From positions 1 to 64,000 of the forward strand of contig CANQIF010000002.1 of NCBI GenBank assembly GCA_947623965.1: a stretch of DNA of 64,000 nucleotides. Reading direction: 5' to 3'. The stretch is from an uncultured Alistipes sp. (GTDB lineage: Bacteria; Bacteroidota; Bacteroidia; Bacteroidales; Rikenellaceae). Below, one piece after another: positions 35,753 to 44,267 of this stretch. Both the position numbers and the translations under genes were made by a program. The notes beneath the pieces were generated by a model. That model had not been told where the DNA came from. It saw nothing but the letters and a program-made list of their open reading frames with translations, and made no database searches. Numbering within the stretch: position 1 is the stretch's first letter; each line of letters opens with the position of its first letter.

Positions 35753-35813
35753 AGTACGTAATATTTTTATTGGTGTTCATCGCTGAATGAAGCAAACAAC
35801 GCGCCAAAAATGC

Positions 35814-35821
35814 TATCTTTG
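35814..35821 (+). promoter_or_regulatory. -7 element upstream of the SLOG-family gene
   Basis: TATCTTTG at 35814-35821. The predicted start of transcription falls near 35828, so the ATGs at 35829 and 35832 would be leaderless, while the ATG at 35847 has a short leader. This is why I place the start at 35847. Confidence 0.55.
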
Positions 35822-35846
35822 TCTCTCGATGATGCGAACGGAACCC

Positions 35847-36371
35847 ATGACGGAGCGCCGCCTGCGTACGGCGGCCTTCACCGGCCACCGCGACTACCGC
35901 GGCGAGGGCGCGGAGGCGCTGCTGCAGGCGGTCCGCACCCTCTGCGACGAGGGGGTGGAGACCTTTCTGTGCGGCATGGCCGTCGGCTTCGACCTCGCGG
36001 CCGCCGAGGCGGTGATCGCCGTGCAGCGGGAGCGCCCCGGGATCCGGCTCGTCGCCGTGCTTCCCTTTGCGGAGCAGAGCGCCCGCTTCGGGGCGGAGGA
36101 GCGGCGGCGCTACGACCGTCTGCTCGCCGAAGCGGACGAAACGGTGCTCCTCGCCGAGCGATACGCGGCAGACTGCTACCGCCGGCGCAACGACTTTCTG
36201 GTCGACCATGCCTCCCGGTTGGTGGCCTGGTACGACGGCCGGAGCGGCGGCACGCAGTACACCTTCCGCCGGGCGCTGCGCCGGGGGCTTCGAATCGAAA
36301 ACCTGGCGCCGGCGCTGAATGTTCAGGAGGGGCTGTTCGCATCGGAAGAGGCGCTCTTTGTTGAATCTTGA
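35847..36371 (+). CDS. SLOG/DUF1273 (YpsA-like) protein
   Basis: 174 residues from the preferred start. TAAFTGHRDYRGEG and LCGMAVGFDLAAAEAV are the nucleotide-binding signatures of the YpsA branch of the SLOG superfamily. VAVLPFAEQ and SGGTQYTFRRAL follow. SLOG proteins bind nucleotide-derived ligands; the role of YpsA-like members outside Bacillus is open. The last codons (VES and TGA) lie in TTGTTGAATCTTGA, which is also the start of the AT-rich module of the adjoining repeat island. Confidence 0.82.
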   Translation: MTERRLRTAAFTGHRDYRGEGAEALLQAVRTLCDEGVETFLCGMAVGFDLAAAEAVIAVQRERPGIRLVAVLPFAEQSARFGAEERRRYDRLLAEADETVLLAERYAADCYRRRNDFLVDHASRLVAWYDGRSGGTQYTFRRALRRGLRIENLAPALNVQEGLFASEEALFVES

Positions 36372-36780
36372 ATCAAGAATTGCACCCTTTTGCGTGCAAC
36401 GGGCCGCAGCATTGTTTCGGTCCGTCAGGACCGGCAGGCCGCAGTGAATTTTGAATTTGCGGCTTCGTAAAGAAGCCGCAGCGGGCCGCAGCCTCCGCCC
36501 GGCGGAGGCCCGCAGCTCCTTGGCGTCGCTCGCGTGCTCCGCAGGCTGCGCCCCGAATATCATTTTTAATTCTTCATTTTTCATTTTGAATTGCGCCCGA
36601 ATGGGCGTAGCAGCCCGCAGCCGCCCCCGGGCGGAGGACTGCATTCTCGCGCCGCTCGAAAGCATGCCCGTCCGCTCGACTGCGGGGCTGCTCTTGAGTG
36701 GGATCGACCTCGTAGAGGTCGTGCGCTCCGCAGGCTGCGCCCCGAGGCCGTCGTGAACGAATCCCGCGGGCGACCTCGCA
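36363..36780 (+). repeat. Mosaic repeat island A
   Basis: About 420 bases of the repeat family that recurs six more times. Variable hairpins: GCGGCTTC/GAAGCCGC at 36459-36479, GCGCCC/GGGCGT at 36593-36608, CGGTCC/GGACCG at 36418-36433 and CGACCTC/GAGGTCG at 36706-36722. GC-rich hairpins with CCTCCGCC/GGCGGAGG and two copies of the CTCCGCAGGCTGCG-CCCCGA core are present, joined by TTTTGAATTTG-type linkers. Forward orientation. It lies between convergent genes and codes for nothing credible. Confidence 0.85.
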
Positions 36781-36791
36781 ACCTCGCCACA

Positions 36792-36831
36792 CAAAAAAAC
36801 GCCCGCCTTCTCGAAAGAGGGGCGGGCGTCG
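36792..36831 (-). terminator. Terminator of the phosphofructokinase gene
   Basis: On the minus strand ACGCCCGCC and GGCGGGCGT pair around CCTCTTTCGAGAA, followed by seven Ts. It lies about 20 bases past the stop codon of the phosphofructokinase gene. Confidence 0.85.
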
Positions 36832-36852
36832 TCGTTCTTCGCGACCGGAGGT

Positions 36853-38088
36853 TTATTTCCAGTTGAGGATCTTGTGGAAGTCGAACTCCTCGGGGTTGGC
36901 GACGTATTTGCGCGCAGCCTCGTAGTCGGCTGGCGTAATGGCGTTGAGGATGTAATCGACGACCGAGGTGAACTTGTCCGACTTGATATCGACCAGACGG
37001 GGCGGAATCTTGCCCGTTGCGGGATCCTGCAGATCCTTCAGGTAGAGCGGTGCGACGTTGCCTTCCGAATCGACGTAGACCATGCAGCCCGTCTTGCCGG
37101 CCGAAAAGAGCTTGTAGACGCCGATGCCGAGTTCCGAGCAGTAGGTCAGGTCGTAGGCGATCGGGGTCTGGCAGCGAACCTCGTAGCCCAGCTCCACGGG
37201 GCGGCTCTTCACCTTCAGGCCGATCTCCTTGATCTTCTTCTCGATCATCTCGTTGAAGATATGCGCCTTCGAAACCTTGCCCAGTTCGGGGTGTCCGTGC
37301 TCGTCGTAGGTGAAGTGGATGCCGCTCTTGCGGATCTCCTCATCGGACAGCGCGTGGAAAACGCCCTCCGAAATGATGGCGGCGCCGTAGTCCATGCCCA
37401 TGATCTTGCGCTTGATGATCGACGAAATGACGAGGTTCACGATCTTGTCGACGGTGATTTCGGTCTTGTCGAACATCTCGGGGATGACGATCATCGGGTA
37501 GTGGCAGGCCTCGCCGATACCGAAGGCGAGGTGGCCGGCCGAGCGGCCCATGGCAGCCAGCACGAACCAGTTGCCGCTCGTGCGGGCATCGACGTAGACG
37601 GCGCGGGCGATGACGGCGCCCTTGTCCTTGGCCGACTCGTAACCGAAGGTCGGCGTTCCCTTCGGGAGCGGAAGGTCGTTGTCGATCGTCTTCGGAACGT
37701 GGATGTTGGCGATGGGATACTTCTTGGCTTCAAGGAACTTGGCGATGCGGTTGGCGGTCGATGCGGTGTCGTCGCCGCCGACCGTTACGAGCAGTTTGAT
37801 GTTGTTCTCGGTGAAGAACGGAAGGTTGAAGTTGTTCTCGAAATCCGCATCCGTCGGCTTGAAACGGCTCATCTGGAGGAACGAACCGCCCTGGTTGAAG
37901 ATGCCGTCGGCCATCGCGTAGTCGATCTCGACGGTGCGGGGAGCGGGGTTGAAGAGGCCCGAATAGCCCTCGTGCAGGCCGATGACCTTGTACCCTCGGC
38001 GCAAAAACGTTTTGGCGACGCTGCCGACCACGGTGTTCATGCCGGGAGCCGGACCGCCACCGGTCAGAATAGCAATAGCTTCTTTCAT
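36853..38088 (-). CDS. 6-phosphofructokinase, pyrophosphate-dependent type by motif
   Basis: A 411-residue PFK-A-family enzyme phosphorylating fructose-6-phosphate. The phosphoryl-donor loop reads VTVGGDDTAST and the catalytic loop HVPKTIDNDLP. ATP-dependent enzymes usually have GGDGS and PGTIDND; Asp and Lys at these positions mark PPi-dependent enzymes. MGRSAGHLAFG and YEVRCQTPIAYD are also present. The start at 38088 opens the conserved KEAIAILTGGGPAPG. Monocistronic, with its own promoter and terminator. Confidence 0.92.
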   Translation of the reverse strand: MKEAIAILTGGGPAPGMNTVVGSVAKTFLRRGYKVIGLHEGYSGLFNPAPRTVEIDYAMADGIFNQGGSFLQMSRFKPTDADFENNFNLPFFTENNIKLLVTVGGDDTASTANRIAKFLEAKKYPIANIHVPKTIDNDLPLPKGTPTFGYESAKDKGAVIARAVYVDARTSGNWFVLAAMGRSAGHLAFGIGEACHYPMIVIPEMFDKTEITVDKIVNLVISSIIKRKIMGMDYGAAIISEGVFHALSDEEIRKSGIHFTYDEHGHPELGKVSKAHIFNEMIEKKIKEIGLKVKSRPVELGYEVRCQTPIAYDLTYCSELGIGVYKLFSAGKTGCMVYVDSEGNVAPLYLKDLQDPATGKIPPRLVDIKSDKFTSVVDYILNAITPADYEAARKYVANPEEFDFHKILNWK

Positions 38089-38151
38089 GGTGTTGGTGTG
38101 TATGATAAAAATGTTCTCTGTCGTTCGTTTCGACATGTACGAATAACTACT

Positions 38152-38183
38152 CAAATGTACGGCGTTTTTTCGGTTTTTGCAAA
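38152..38183 (-). promoter_or_regulatory. Phosphofructokinase promoter
   Basis: Minus-strand TACATTTG at 38159-38152 with TTTG 20 bases upstream (38183-38180), 64 bases before the start codon. Confidence 0.7.
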
Positions 38184-38273
38184 TAAAAAAGCGGCCTGCG
38201 CGCCGTTTTTCCCGCGGGCGGACCTTTCGCGGCACCGGAACGGCTGCGACACCCGCGGCTCCGGTTGCGATGT

Positions 38274-38304
38274 TTTGCGCTTTCGCGTAAATTGCGTATA
38301 TTTG
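38274..38304 (+). promoter_or_regulatory. Promoter of the lipoprotein/rSAM operon
   Basis: TTTG at 38274-38277, a 19-base gap, then TATATTTG at 38297-38304, 31 bases before the lipoprotein start. Confidence 0.65.
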
Positions 38305-38335
38305 CCGGAAAGTGACGGTTTAATACCGATTGTCT

Positions 38336-38662
38336 ATGAAGAGAAAATGGAAAATCGCGCTGGCGGCGCTGCTGGGCTTTTCGACCGCCTGCTCGACGGT
38401 GAAAAAGGCGCCGGCCGAGGCCGACAGGAAAACGCCCGACCGCGAAGCGGCGGATTCCGCCGCAAAGAGCTCGAAAGAGGGTTTCGACGGAATGATCCGG
38501 ACCGAAGAGGTGCACCGCATCCGGTTGATGTACGGCGTGCCGTCGCCGCGGCCGACGGCCAGTGAACCCGTCGAAGAAGGCCGTGCGAAACAGGAATCCG
38601 GTGTAAAGTCGGAAACCGGAACGGAGAACGGGGCGCCCGCCGGCGTCCGCAAGGACGAATAG
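38336..38662 (+). CDS. Small lipoprotein paired with a radical SAM enzyme
   Basis: 108 residues. A lipoprotein signal (KIALAALLGFSTAC) gives a predicted mature N-terminal Cys near residue 19. The mature part is short, charged and probably disordered, containing RIRLMYGVPSPRPTA near the middle. Bacteroidales encode an rSAM/lipoprotein system in which a small lipoprotein carrying a YGVP-like segment sits beside a radical SAM/SPASM protein; this pair fits that arrangement. The rSAM gene starts 3 bases after this stop. Whether it is the substrate is inference; the protein is Cys-free after the lipobox. Confidence 0.75.
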   Translation: MKRKWKIALAALLGFSTACSTVKKAPAEADRKTPDREAADSAAKSSKEGFDGMIRTEEVHRIRLMYGVPSPRPTASEPVEEGRAKQESGVKSETGTENGAPAGVRKDE

Positions 38663-38665
38663 GCG

Positions 38666-39748
38666 ATGGCGGGTTGCCGACCGGGATTGCGCAAGCGGCT
38701 GGGGCTCGCCCTCTTCGCCGATCTGTACCGGGATCGGGTGGCCGAGCACCGGCTCGACACGCTTTTCTGGGAGTGTACGCTGCGCTGCAACCTGGCGTGC
38801 CGTCATTGCGGCAGCGACTGCCGCAGCGAGGCCTGCGTGCCCGATATGCCGCTGGCCGACTTCCTGCGCGTGCTCGACGGGGAGATTACGCCCCACGTCG
38901 ATCCGCGCGATGTGCTGGTGATCTTCTCGGGCGGCGAGGTGCTGCTGCGCGATGACCTGGCCGAAGCGGGGCGCGAGGTGACGCGCCGCGGCTATCCCTG
39001 GGGAATGGTCACGAACGGCCTGGCCCTGACCGAAGAACGGCTTGCGGAGCTGGTCGGTGCGGGGTTGCAGTCGATCTCCGTAAGTCTCGACGGCTTCGAG
39101 GAGGAGCACACCCGCATGCGCCGCAATCCGCGGAGCTATGCGGCGGCGATCGAGGCGATCCGCCGGATCCGCCGCTATCCGTCGCTGGCTTTCGACGTGG
39201 TGACCTGTGTCACGGAGGCGCTGCTGCCGCGTCTGGCCGATTTTCGCGATCTGTTGATCGCCGAGGGGGTGACCGAGTGGCGCCTCTTTTCGATCTTCCC
39301 GATGGGACGGGCCCGCGCCGCAGCCGATCTGCAGCTCTCGGACGAAGGATTCCGCACGCTGCTCGACTTTATCCGCTCGACGCGCCGCGCCGGCCGCATC
39401 GCCGCCAGCTATGCCTGCGAGGGGTTTCTCGGCAGCTACGAGGCGGAGGTGCGCGACCATTTCTACCAGTGCGCCGCGGGTGTCTCGGTCGCCTCGATTC
39501 GCGTCGATGGCGCCATCTCGGGCTGCACCTCGATCCGGGCCGACTATGCCGAAGGAAATATCTACCGCGACCGCTTCTGGGAGGTGTGGCAGCATCGCTT
39601 CGAACGCTACCGCGATCGCTCGTGGATGCGGCGGGGCGCCTGCGCGGCGTGCGACATGTTCCGCTACTGCCAGGGGGGCGGGATGCACCTGCGCGACGAA
39701 CGGGGCGAACTGCTCTACTGCCATTATAAAAAGTTGGGCGGGAGATAG
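38666..39748 (+). CDS. Radical SAM/SPASM enzyme of the rSAM/lipoprotein type
   Basis: 360 residues. The radical SAM cluster motif is CNLACRHC (C41, C45, C48), followed by the SAM-binding FSGGEVLLRDD. The C-terminal SPASM-like region has cysteines in CAAGV, SGCTSI, CAACDMFRYC and YCHY, enough for auxiliary Fe-S clusters. GNIY and FWEVWQHRF are typical of peptide-modifying SPASM enzymes. It is coupled to the lipoprotein gene and is the best candidate to modify it in the cytoplasm before export. Confidence 0.88.
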   Translation: MAGCRPGLRKRLGLALFADLYRDRVAEHRLDTLFWECTLRCNLACRHCGSDCRSEACVPDMPLADFLRVLDGEITPHVDPRDVLVIFSGGEVLLRDDLAEAGREVTRRGYPWGMVTNGLALTEERLAELVGAGLQSISVSLDGFEEEHTRMRRNPRSYAAAIEAIRRIRRYPSLAFDVVTCVTEALLPRLADFRDLLIAEGVTEWRLFSIFPMGRARAAADLQLSDEGFRTLLDFIRSTRRAGRIAASYACEGFLGSYEAEVRDHFYQCAAGVSVASIRVDGAISGCTSIRADYAEGNIYRDRFWEVWQHRFERYRDRSWMRRGACAACDMFRYCQGGGMHLRDERGELLYCHYKKLGGR

Positions 39749-39754
39749 ACTCCG

Positions 39755-40470
39755 CAGGCATCCTGCGGGCTTGCCTCGCGACTGAAATCGACCTCGCGCG
39801 AGGTTGGCGGGCCGCAGCCCCTTGGTTATGGTGGAAATGCCTGCTGGCAAAATCGGTCCGCCAGGACCGGCAGCCCGCAGCCGCCACCCCCGGCGGAGGG
39901 CTGCTCCTCTACGTCGCAAGCCCGTCCGCTCGGCTGCGGACATGCCTTGAGTAGAACTGATGCTGGGTCCGCTTAATTTTGAATGCTGAATTTGCGCCCG
40001 CAAGGGCGCAGCGGGCCGCAGCTTCGCCCGGCGAAGGCCCGCTGCTCGCGTCCGCCTTTGCGTCCGTTCGTGCCGGCCCTTCGCAAGCTGCGGCCCGAAG
40101 ATTAAGCGTACGTGTATAATTTTGAATATTGAATTTTGAAGCATGAATTTGCGGTTCCGGGGAAGGATCCGCAGCGGGCCGAAGCCTCCGCCCGGCGGAG
40201 GCCCGCAGTTCGTAGCCGAACATGCGAGCACTCCGCAGGCTGCAGCCCGAAATGAAGTTGAATATTGAATTTGCACCCGGAACGGGTGCAGCAGCCCGCA
40301 ACCGTCCCCGGGCGGAGGGCTGCATTTCGCGTCCCGCAGGTCCGCTCGTGCAAGCCCGTCCGCTCGGCTGCGGGCTTGTCCGGCGACTGTAATCGACCTT
40401 ATAGAGGTCGTGCGGGCCGCAGCTTTGCTCCGGACAAAGGCGGAAGCTTGAAGCGGGGAACCGCATGATA
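39755..40470 (+). repeat. Mosaic repeat island B
   Basis: About 715 bases in forward orientation between the rSAM gene and dsbD. Variable hairpins: GCGCCC-GCAA-GGGCGC (39994-40009), GCGGTTCC/GGATCCGC (40151-40172, imperfect) and TGCACCC/GGGTGCA (40272-40290), plus a GACCT/AGGTC pair near 40393-40410. Core copies CTTCGCAAGCTGCGGCCCGA and CTCCGCAGGCTGCAGCCCGA are near 40078 and 40230. No gene or clear dsbD promoter is seen. Confidence 0.85.
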
Positions 40471-40492
40471 CTGAACGAATAAAAACAACATA

Positions 40493-42496
40493 ATGATGAA
40501 AACGATTCGAACGATGCTTTTGTCGATGGCGCTTTTCGCCGTCGAAGCGCTTCTCGCCCAGTCGGTGTCGTGGTCGGTTCAGGCCGATCCGATGGCGGGC
40601 GACAGCTGCCGCGTGCTGCTCGAGGCACGCATCCCCGAAGGGTATCACATGTACGATCTTGGGCCCTACGTGGACGGCCCGAATGCCACGGCGATCGCTC
40701 TCACGGTCGAGGGCGGCGAGCCGATCGGCGCAGTCGAAGCGTTGACCGAGGCGCACCGCTATCACGACGCCTTGTTCGATATGGAGATCGGCACCTACGA
40801 GGGAACGGCGCGTTTCGCCCAGTGGATCCGCGTGCCGGCCGGCGCGGCCGTCGTGCGGGCCGACCTCGAATGGATGATCTGCAACGAGGAAAGCTGCATG
40901 CCCCCCGAGGATGCGACGTTGATGCTGCACGTCGGTGCGGTTGCCGAGGACGGTCCGACCGCGACGCTCGCCGCCGCGGAGAAGCCTGCCGCGAAGGATG
41001 CGGCGGGCGACAAGGGGCTTTGGTCGCTCCTCGTCGAGGCGATTCTCTGGGGCTTCGCGGCGCTCCTGACCCCCTGCGTCTTCCCGATGGTTCCGATGAC
41101 GGTCTCCTACTTCCTGAAAGGGGAGGGCGGGGCCGCCCGGGGCCGGCTGCGGGCCGCCTTGTACGGCCTCTTCATCGTCGGGCTCTACACGCTGCCGATC
41201 GCCGCGATCATCCTCATCACGCGTCTGGTCGGCGGCGATGCCGTCACGGCCGACATCTTCAACTGGTTGGCGACGCACTGGCTGCCCAATATCCTCTTCT
41301 TCTTGGTATTCATGCTCTTCGCAGCCTCTTTCTTCGGCGCTTTCGAGATCACGATGCCCTCGTGGATCGTTAACAAGAGTGATGCGAAGGCCGATACGAA
41401 GGGGCTCGGCGGCATCTTCTTCCTGGCGTTGACGCTGGTGCTCGTCTCCTTCTCGTGCACGGGGCCGATCGTGGGCTCGGTGCTCATCAAATCGACCGCC
41501 GGCGAGTTCTGGACGCCGATTCTGACGATGCTGGCCTTCTCGATCGCCTTCGCGCTTCCCTTCACCCTCTTCGCCTTCTTCCCCTCGATGCTCAAGTCGC
41601 TGCCGAAGAGCGGCGGCTGGCTCAACTCGGTGAAAGTGGTGATCGGCTTCATCGAGGTGGCGCTGGGCCTGAAATTCCTCTCGGTCGCCGATCAGGTCTA
41701 CCACTGGGAAATCCTCGACCGCGAGATTTACCTGGCGGTCTGGATCGTCGTCTTTACCCTGCTGGGCTTCTACCTGTTAGGCAAGATCAAGTTCGCGCAT
41801 GACAGCGATCTGCCCTGCGTCGGCGTTACGCGCCTGGCGCTGGCGATCGTCACCTTCTCGTTCGTCGTCTACCTCATTCCCGGCATGTGGGGGGCGCCGC
41901 TGAAGGGATTGTCGGGCTATCTGCCTCCGCTCTCAACGCAGGATTTCGTGCTGCAGTCCGGTTCCGCGCCCGCGGTCCGCACTGCTGCGCCTCTCTCTGC
42001 TGCTCCGGCTTCGGAGGGGGTCGTTCTTCCCGGACGCGGCAAGTACGCCGATCTGCTCCACCTGCCGCACGGATTGGAGGGCTTTTTCGATCTGAAGGAG
42101 GCCGAGGCCTATGCCGCCGAGGTCGGCAAACCGCTCTTCATCGACTTCACGGGTCACGGCTGCGTGAACTGCCGCGAAATGGAGGCACGCGTCTGGTCCG
42201 ATCCCGCGGTGCTGGAACTGCTGCGCAACGACTATGTGATTTGCGCCCTCTACGTGGATGACAAAACGGTGCTGCCCGAATCGGAGTGGGTCACGACCGA
42301 TGCGGGCAAGGTGCTGAAGAGCCTCGGCAAGATCAACTCCCACTATGCGCTGGAGACCTACGGGGTGAATGCGCAGCCCTACTACGTGCTGCAGGGACGT
42401 GACGGCTGGCCGCTCGTCGAGCCGCGCCGCTACGACCTCGATGTCGAGGGGTTCGCGGCCTTCCTGCGCAGCGGGCTGGAGGCCTATGGCCGGTAG
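40493..42496 (+). CDS. dsbD: Thiol:disulfide interchange protein DsbD
   Basis: 667 residues with the full DsbD layout. A signal peptide precedes an N-terminal periplasmic domain ending around residue 165 (WMICNEESCMPPE). Eight transmembrane helices follow, with the redox Cys in LLTPCVFPMVPMTVSYF and SFSCTGPIVGS. The C-terminal thioredoxin domain has CVNC at 557-560 (TGHGCVNCREME). It carries electrons from cytoplasmic thioredoxin to periplasmic thiol proteins. A second ATG lies 3 bases downstream. Confidence 0.93.
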   Translation: MMKTIRTMLLSMALFAVEALLAQSVSWSVQADPMAGDSCRVLLEARIPEGYHMYDLGPYVDGPNATAIALTVEGGEPIGAVEALTEAHRYHDALFDMEIGTYEGTARFAQWIRVPAGAAVVRADLEWMICNEESCMPPEDATLMLHVGAVAEDGPTATLAAAEKPAAKDAAGDKGLWSLLVEAILWGFAALLTPCVFPMVPMTVSYFLKGEGGAARGRLRAALYGLFIVGLYTLPIAAIILITRLVGGDAVTADIFNWLATHWLPNILFFLVFMLFAASFFGAFEITMPSWIVNKSDAKADTKGLGGIFFLALTLVLVSFSCTGPIVGSVLIKSTAGEFWTPILTMLAFSIAFALPFTLFAFFPSMLKSLPKSGGWLNSVKVVIGFIEVALGLKFLSVADQVYHWEILDREIYLAVWIVVFTLLGFYLLGKIKFAHDSDLPCVGVTRLALAIVTFSFVVYLIPGMWGAPLKGLSGYLPPLSTQDFVLQSGSAPAVRTAAPLSAAPASEGVVLPGRGKYADLLHLPHGLEGFFDLKEAEAYAAEVGKPLFIDFTGHGCVNCREMEARVWSDPAVLELLRNDYVICALYVDDKTVLPESEWVTTDAGKVLKSLGKINSHYALETYGVNAQPYYVLQGRDGWPLVEPRRYDLDVEGFAAFLRSGLEAYGR

Positions 42497-42567
42497 TCCG
42501 AAAGACCGTTCCCGGGTGTTTCTGCCCGGTTCTGTGCCGATTGCGCCGGAGGATGAAAGCGAAAAAG

Positions 42568-42598
42568 TTTGCCGAAGCGAAAAAAGAGTGTATCTTTG
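42568..42598 (+). promoter_or_regulatory. tRNA-Pro promoter
   Basis: TTTG at 42568-42571, a 19-base gap, then TATCTTTG at 42591-42598, 55 bases before the tRNA. Confidence 0.7.
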
Positions 42599-42653
42599 CA
42601 CTCCGAAGCGAGAGCTTCCCCGATCGGCGTCTCCGGACTTCGGTCGGGAACGA

Positions 42654-42728
42654 CGGGGTGTAGCGCAGTCCGGTTAGCGCGTCTGGTTTGGGACCAGAAG
42701 GTCGCTGGTTCGAATCCAGTCTCCCCGA
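42654..42728 (+). tRNA. tRNA-Pro (TGG)
   Basis: About 75 bases: acceptor CGGGGTG paired with CTCCCCG, anticodon arm TCTGG-TTTGGGA-CCAGA (anticodon TGG), and T arm GCTGG-TTCGAAT-CCAGT. The discriminator is A and CCA is not encoded. It has its own promoter and terminator. Confidence 0.93.
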
Positions 42729-42735
42729 CGGAAAA

Positions 42736-42770
42736 ATGCCCCCGTGCCTTTCAAGGCGCGGGGGCATTTC
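42736..42770 (+). terminator. Terminator after tRNA-Pro
   Basis: ATGCCCCCG-T-GCCTT pairs with AAGGC-GCGGGGGCAT, with a short T-rich tail (TTTCGTCTTG). Its position between the tRNA and the convergent HAD gene could serve both. Confidence 0.8.
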
Positions 42771-42833
42771 GTCTTGTTTCGGTCGGCCGGAGAGGGGGGG
42801 CGGTTGGAACGGCTCCGGGGTTGGCTGGAGCGT

Positions 42834-43463
42834 CTACCGCAGCAGCGCCTCGATCGTTTCGTCGAACCGGGCGTTCGTCTCGGGGCAGCAGGTTCGGAAA
42901 CCCAACGAAGCGGCTGTCGCGATGTTGCGGCGGCCGTCGTCGATGAAGAGCGTCCGGGCGGGGACGATGCCGCTCTCGGCGACGAGTTGTTCGAAGATGG
43001 CGGGCGAGGGTTTCAGCTTGCGCATGCGGTAGGAGAGGAAGATGCCGTCGAAATAGGCCTCCATCGGCTTGCCGAGGGCGGCGATGCGGTCGCGGATGAT
43101 TTCGATGGCGGCGGGGTTGGTGTTCGACAGGACGTAGGTGCGGATGCCGGCGGCCCGCAGGCGGTCGATCTGCCGCAGCTTTTCGGGATCGATGCGAGCC
43201 AGGAACTCGTCGTAGACCCAATGGATTTGTGCGTCGGTCACCTCGGGGCGGCCGTCGATGCGGCGCATCTCCTCGCAGGCCTCGTGGAAGTCGAGGTCGC
43301 CGCGCTCCATCCGTTCGTTCACCTCGGCCGGATAGCAGGGGTCCATGAGGTCGGCCATGCGGGGCATGCCGATCTCGCGAAAGGCCTCGCGCACCCGCGC
43401 CATATCCAGATCGACCAGGACCCCGCCGAGGTCGAAGACTACGTTGTCGATTTCGTTCGTCAT
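42834..43463 (-). CDS. HAD-family hydrolase (subfamily IA)
   Basis: A 209-residue haloacid-dehalogenase-like phosphatase. Motif I reads VVFDLGGVLVDLD with the nucleophile Asp; motif II is YVLSNTN, the Lys is in RKLKPSPAIFE and motif IV is LFIDDGRRN. The helical cap lies at about residues 17-80. It resembles YihX-type sugar-phosphate phosphatases, but substrate cannot be told from sequence. Repeat island C lies upstream of its start. Confidence 0.88.
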   Translation of the reverse strand: MTNEIDNVVFDLGGVLVDLDMARVREAFREIGMPRMADLMDPCYPAEVNERMERGDLDFHEACEEMRRIDGRPEVTDAQIHWVYDEFLARIDPEKLRQIDRLRAAGIRTYVLSNTNPAAIEIIRDRIAALGKPMEAYFDGIFLSYRMRKLKPSPAIFEQLVAESGIVPARTLFIDDGRRNIATAASLGFRTCCPETNARFDETIEALLR

Positions 43464-43534
43464 CGTTTGTTCTGTTTTTTTAAGCTTTTTTCCGTATTGC
43501 GGGAGATGCCGGCCGTTTGCTCTCCGCAGCAGTT

Positions 43535-44262
43535 GTCCCGGTCGTCAGGACCGGCAGCCCGCAGCCAGCTATTATGGTGAAATAGCTTGTCTGCAAATTC
43601 GATCGCGGAGCGATCGGCAGCCCGCAGCCGCCCCCGGGCGGAGGGTTGCTCCTTAACGTCGCAAGCCCCTCCGCTCGGCTGCGGGCAGACCTCGAACAGA
43701 ATCGGGACCATCAGTCATTGGCAGGTCGCGGAGGGCTGCAGCTTGCGTCCCGCAGGTCCGCTCGTGCAGGCCCACCGCTCGGCTGCGGGCTGACCCCAAG
43801 TTGGGACCGGTCCGTTAGGACCGAGCGGGCCGCAGCCTCCGCCGGCGGAGGCCCGCTGCTCCTTAACGTCGCATGCGAGCCCCGCAGGCTGCGACCCGAT
43901 TAGTGATTTTGAATTCTGAATTTGCGGTTCCGAATGGAACCGCAGCGGGCCGCAGCTTCGCCCACGCGAAGGCCCGCTGCTCGCGTCCGCCTTTGCGTCC
44001 GTTCGTGCCGGCCCTTCGCAAGCCGCGGCCTGAATAGGACTGCAAATTATTCATTTTTAATTCTACATTTTGAATTTGCGCCCACAGGGCACAGCGGGCC
44101 GCAGCCTCCCGGCGGCGGAGGCCCGCAGTTCGTAGTCGAACTTGCGTGCGCTCCGCAGGCTGCGACCCGAGCGTAAATTTGCGATTACAGACAGTATCCG
44201 AGCTTCTTTATCGTTGCCTTGCGCGCTCCGCATGCTGCGACCCGATTTCACCACGAGCCCTC
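43535..44262 (+). repeat. Mosaic repeat island C
   Basis: About 730 bases, forward orientation, upstream of the HAD start and downstream of the SDR stop. Variable hairpins include GCGGTTCC-GAAT-GGAACCGC (43924-43943), an imperfect GCGCCC/GGGCAC (about 44077-44091), and a CGGTCC-GTTA-GGACCG pair near 43807-43822. Four copies of the CCGCAGGCTGCGACCCGA-type core occur near 43880, 44016, 44151 and 44226, the last directly at the 3' end of the SDR gene. Confidence 0.85.
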
Positions 44263-44267
44263 CCCGC

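Noticed and set aside
38147..41704. A very long minus-strand open frame (over 1,100 codons)
   Set aside because: It is opposite the rSAM and dsbD genes and continues through a repeat island. It is Arg/Gly/His/Ala-rich with no recognisable domain, a product of GC-rich codon use in the true genes.
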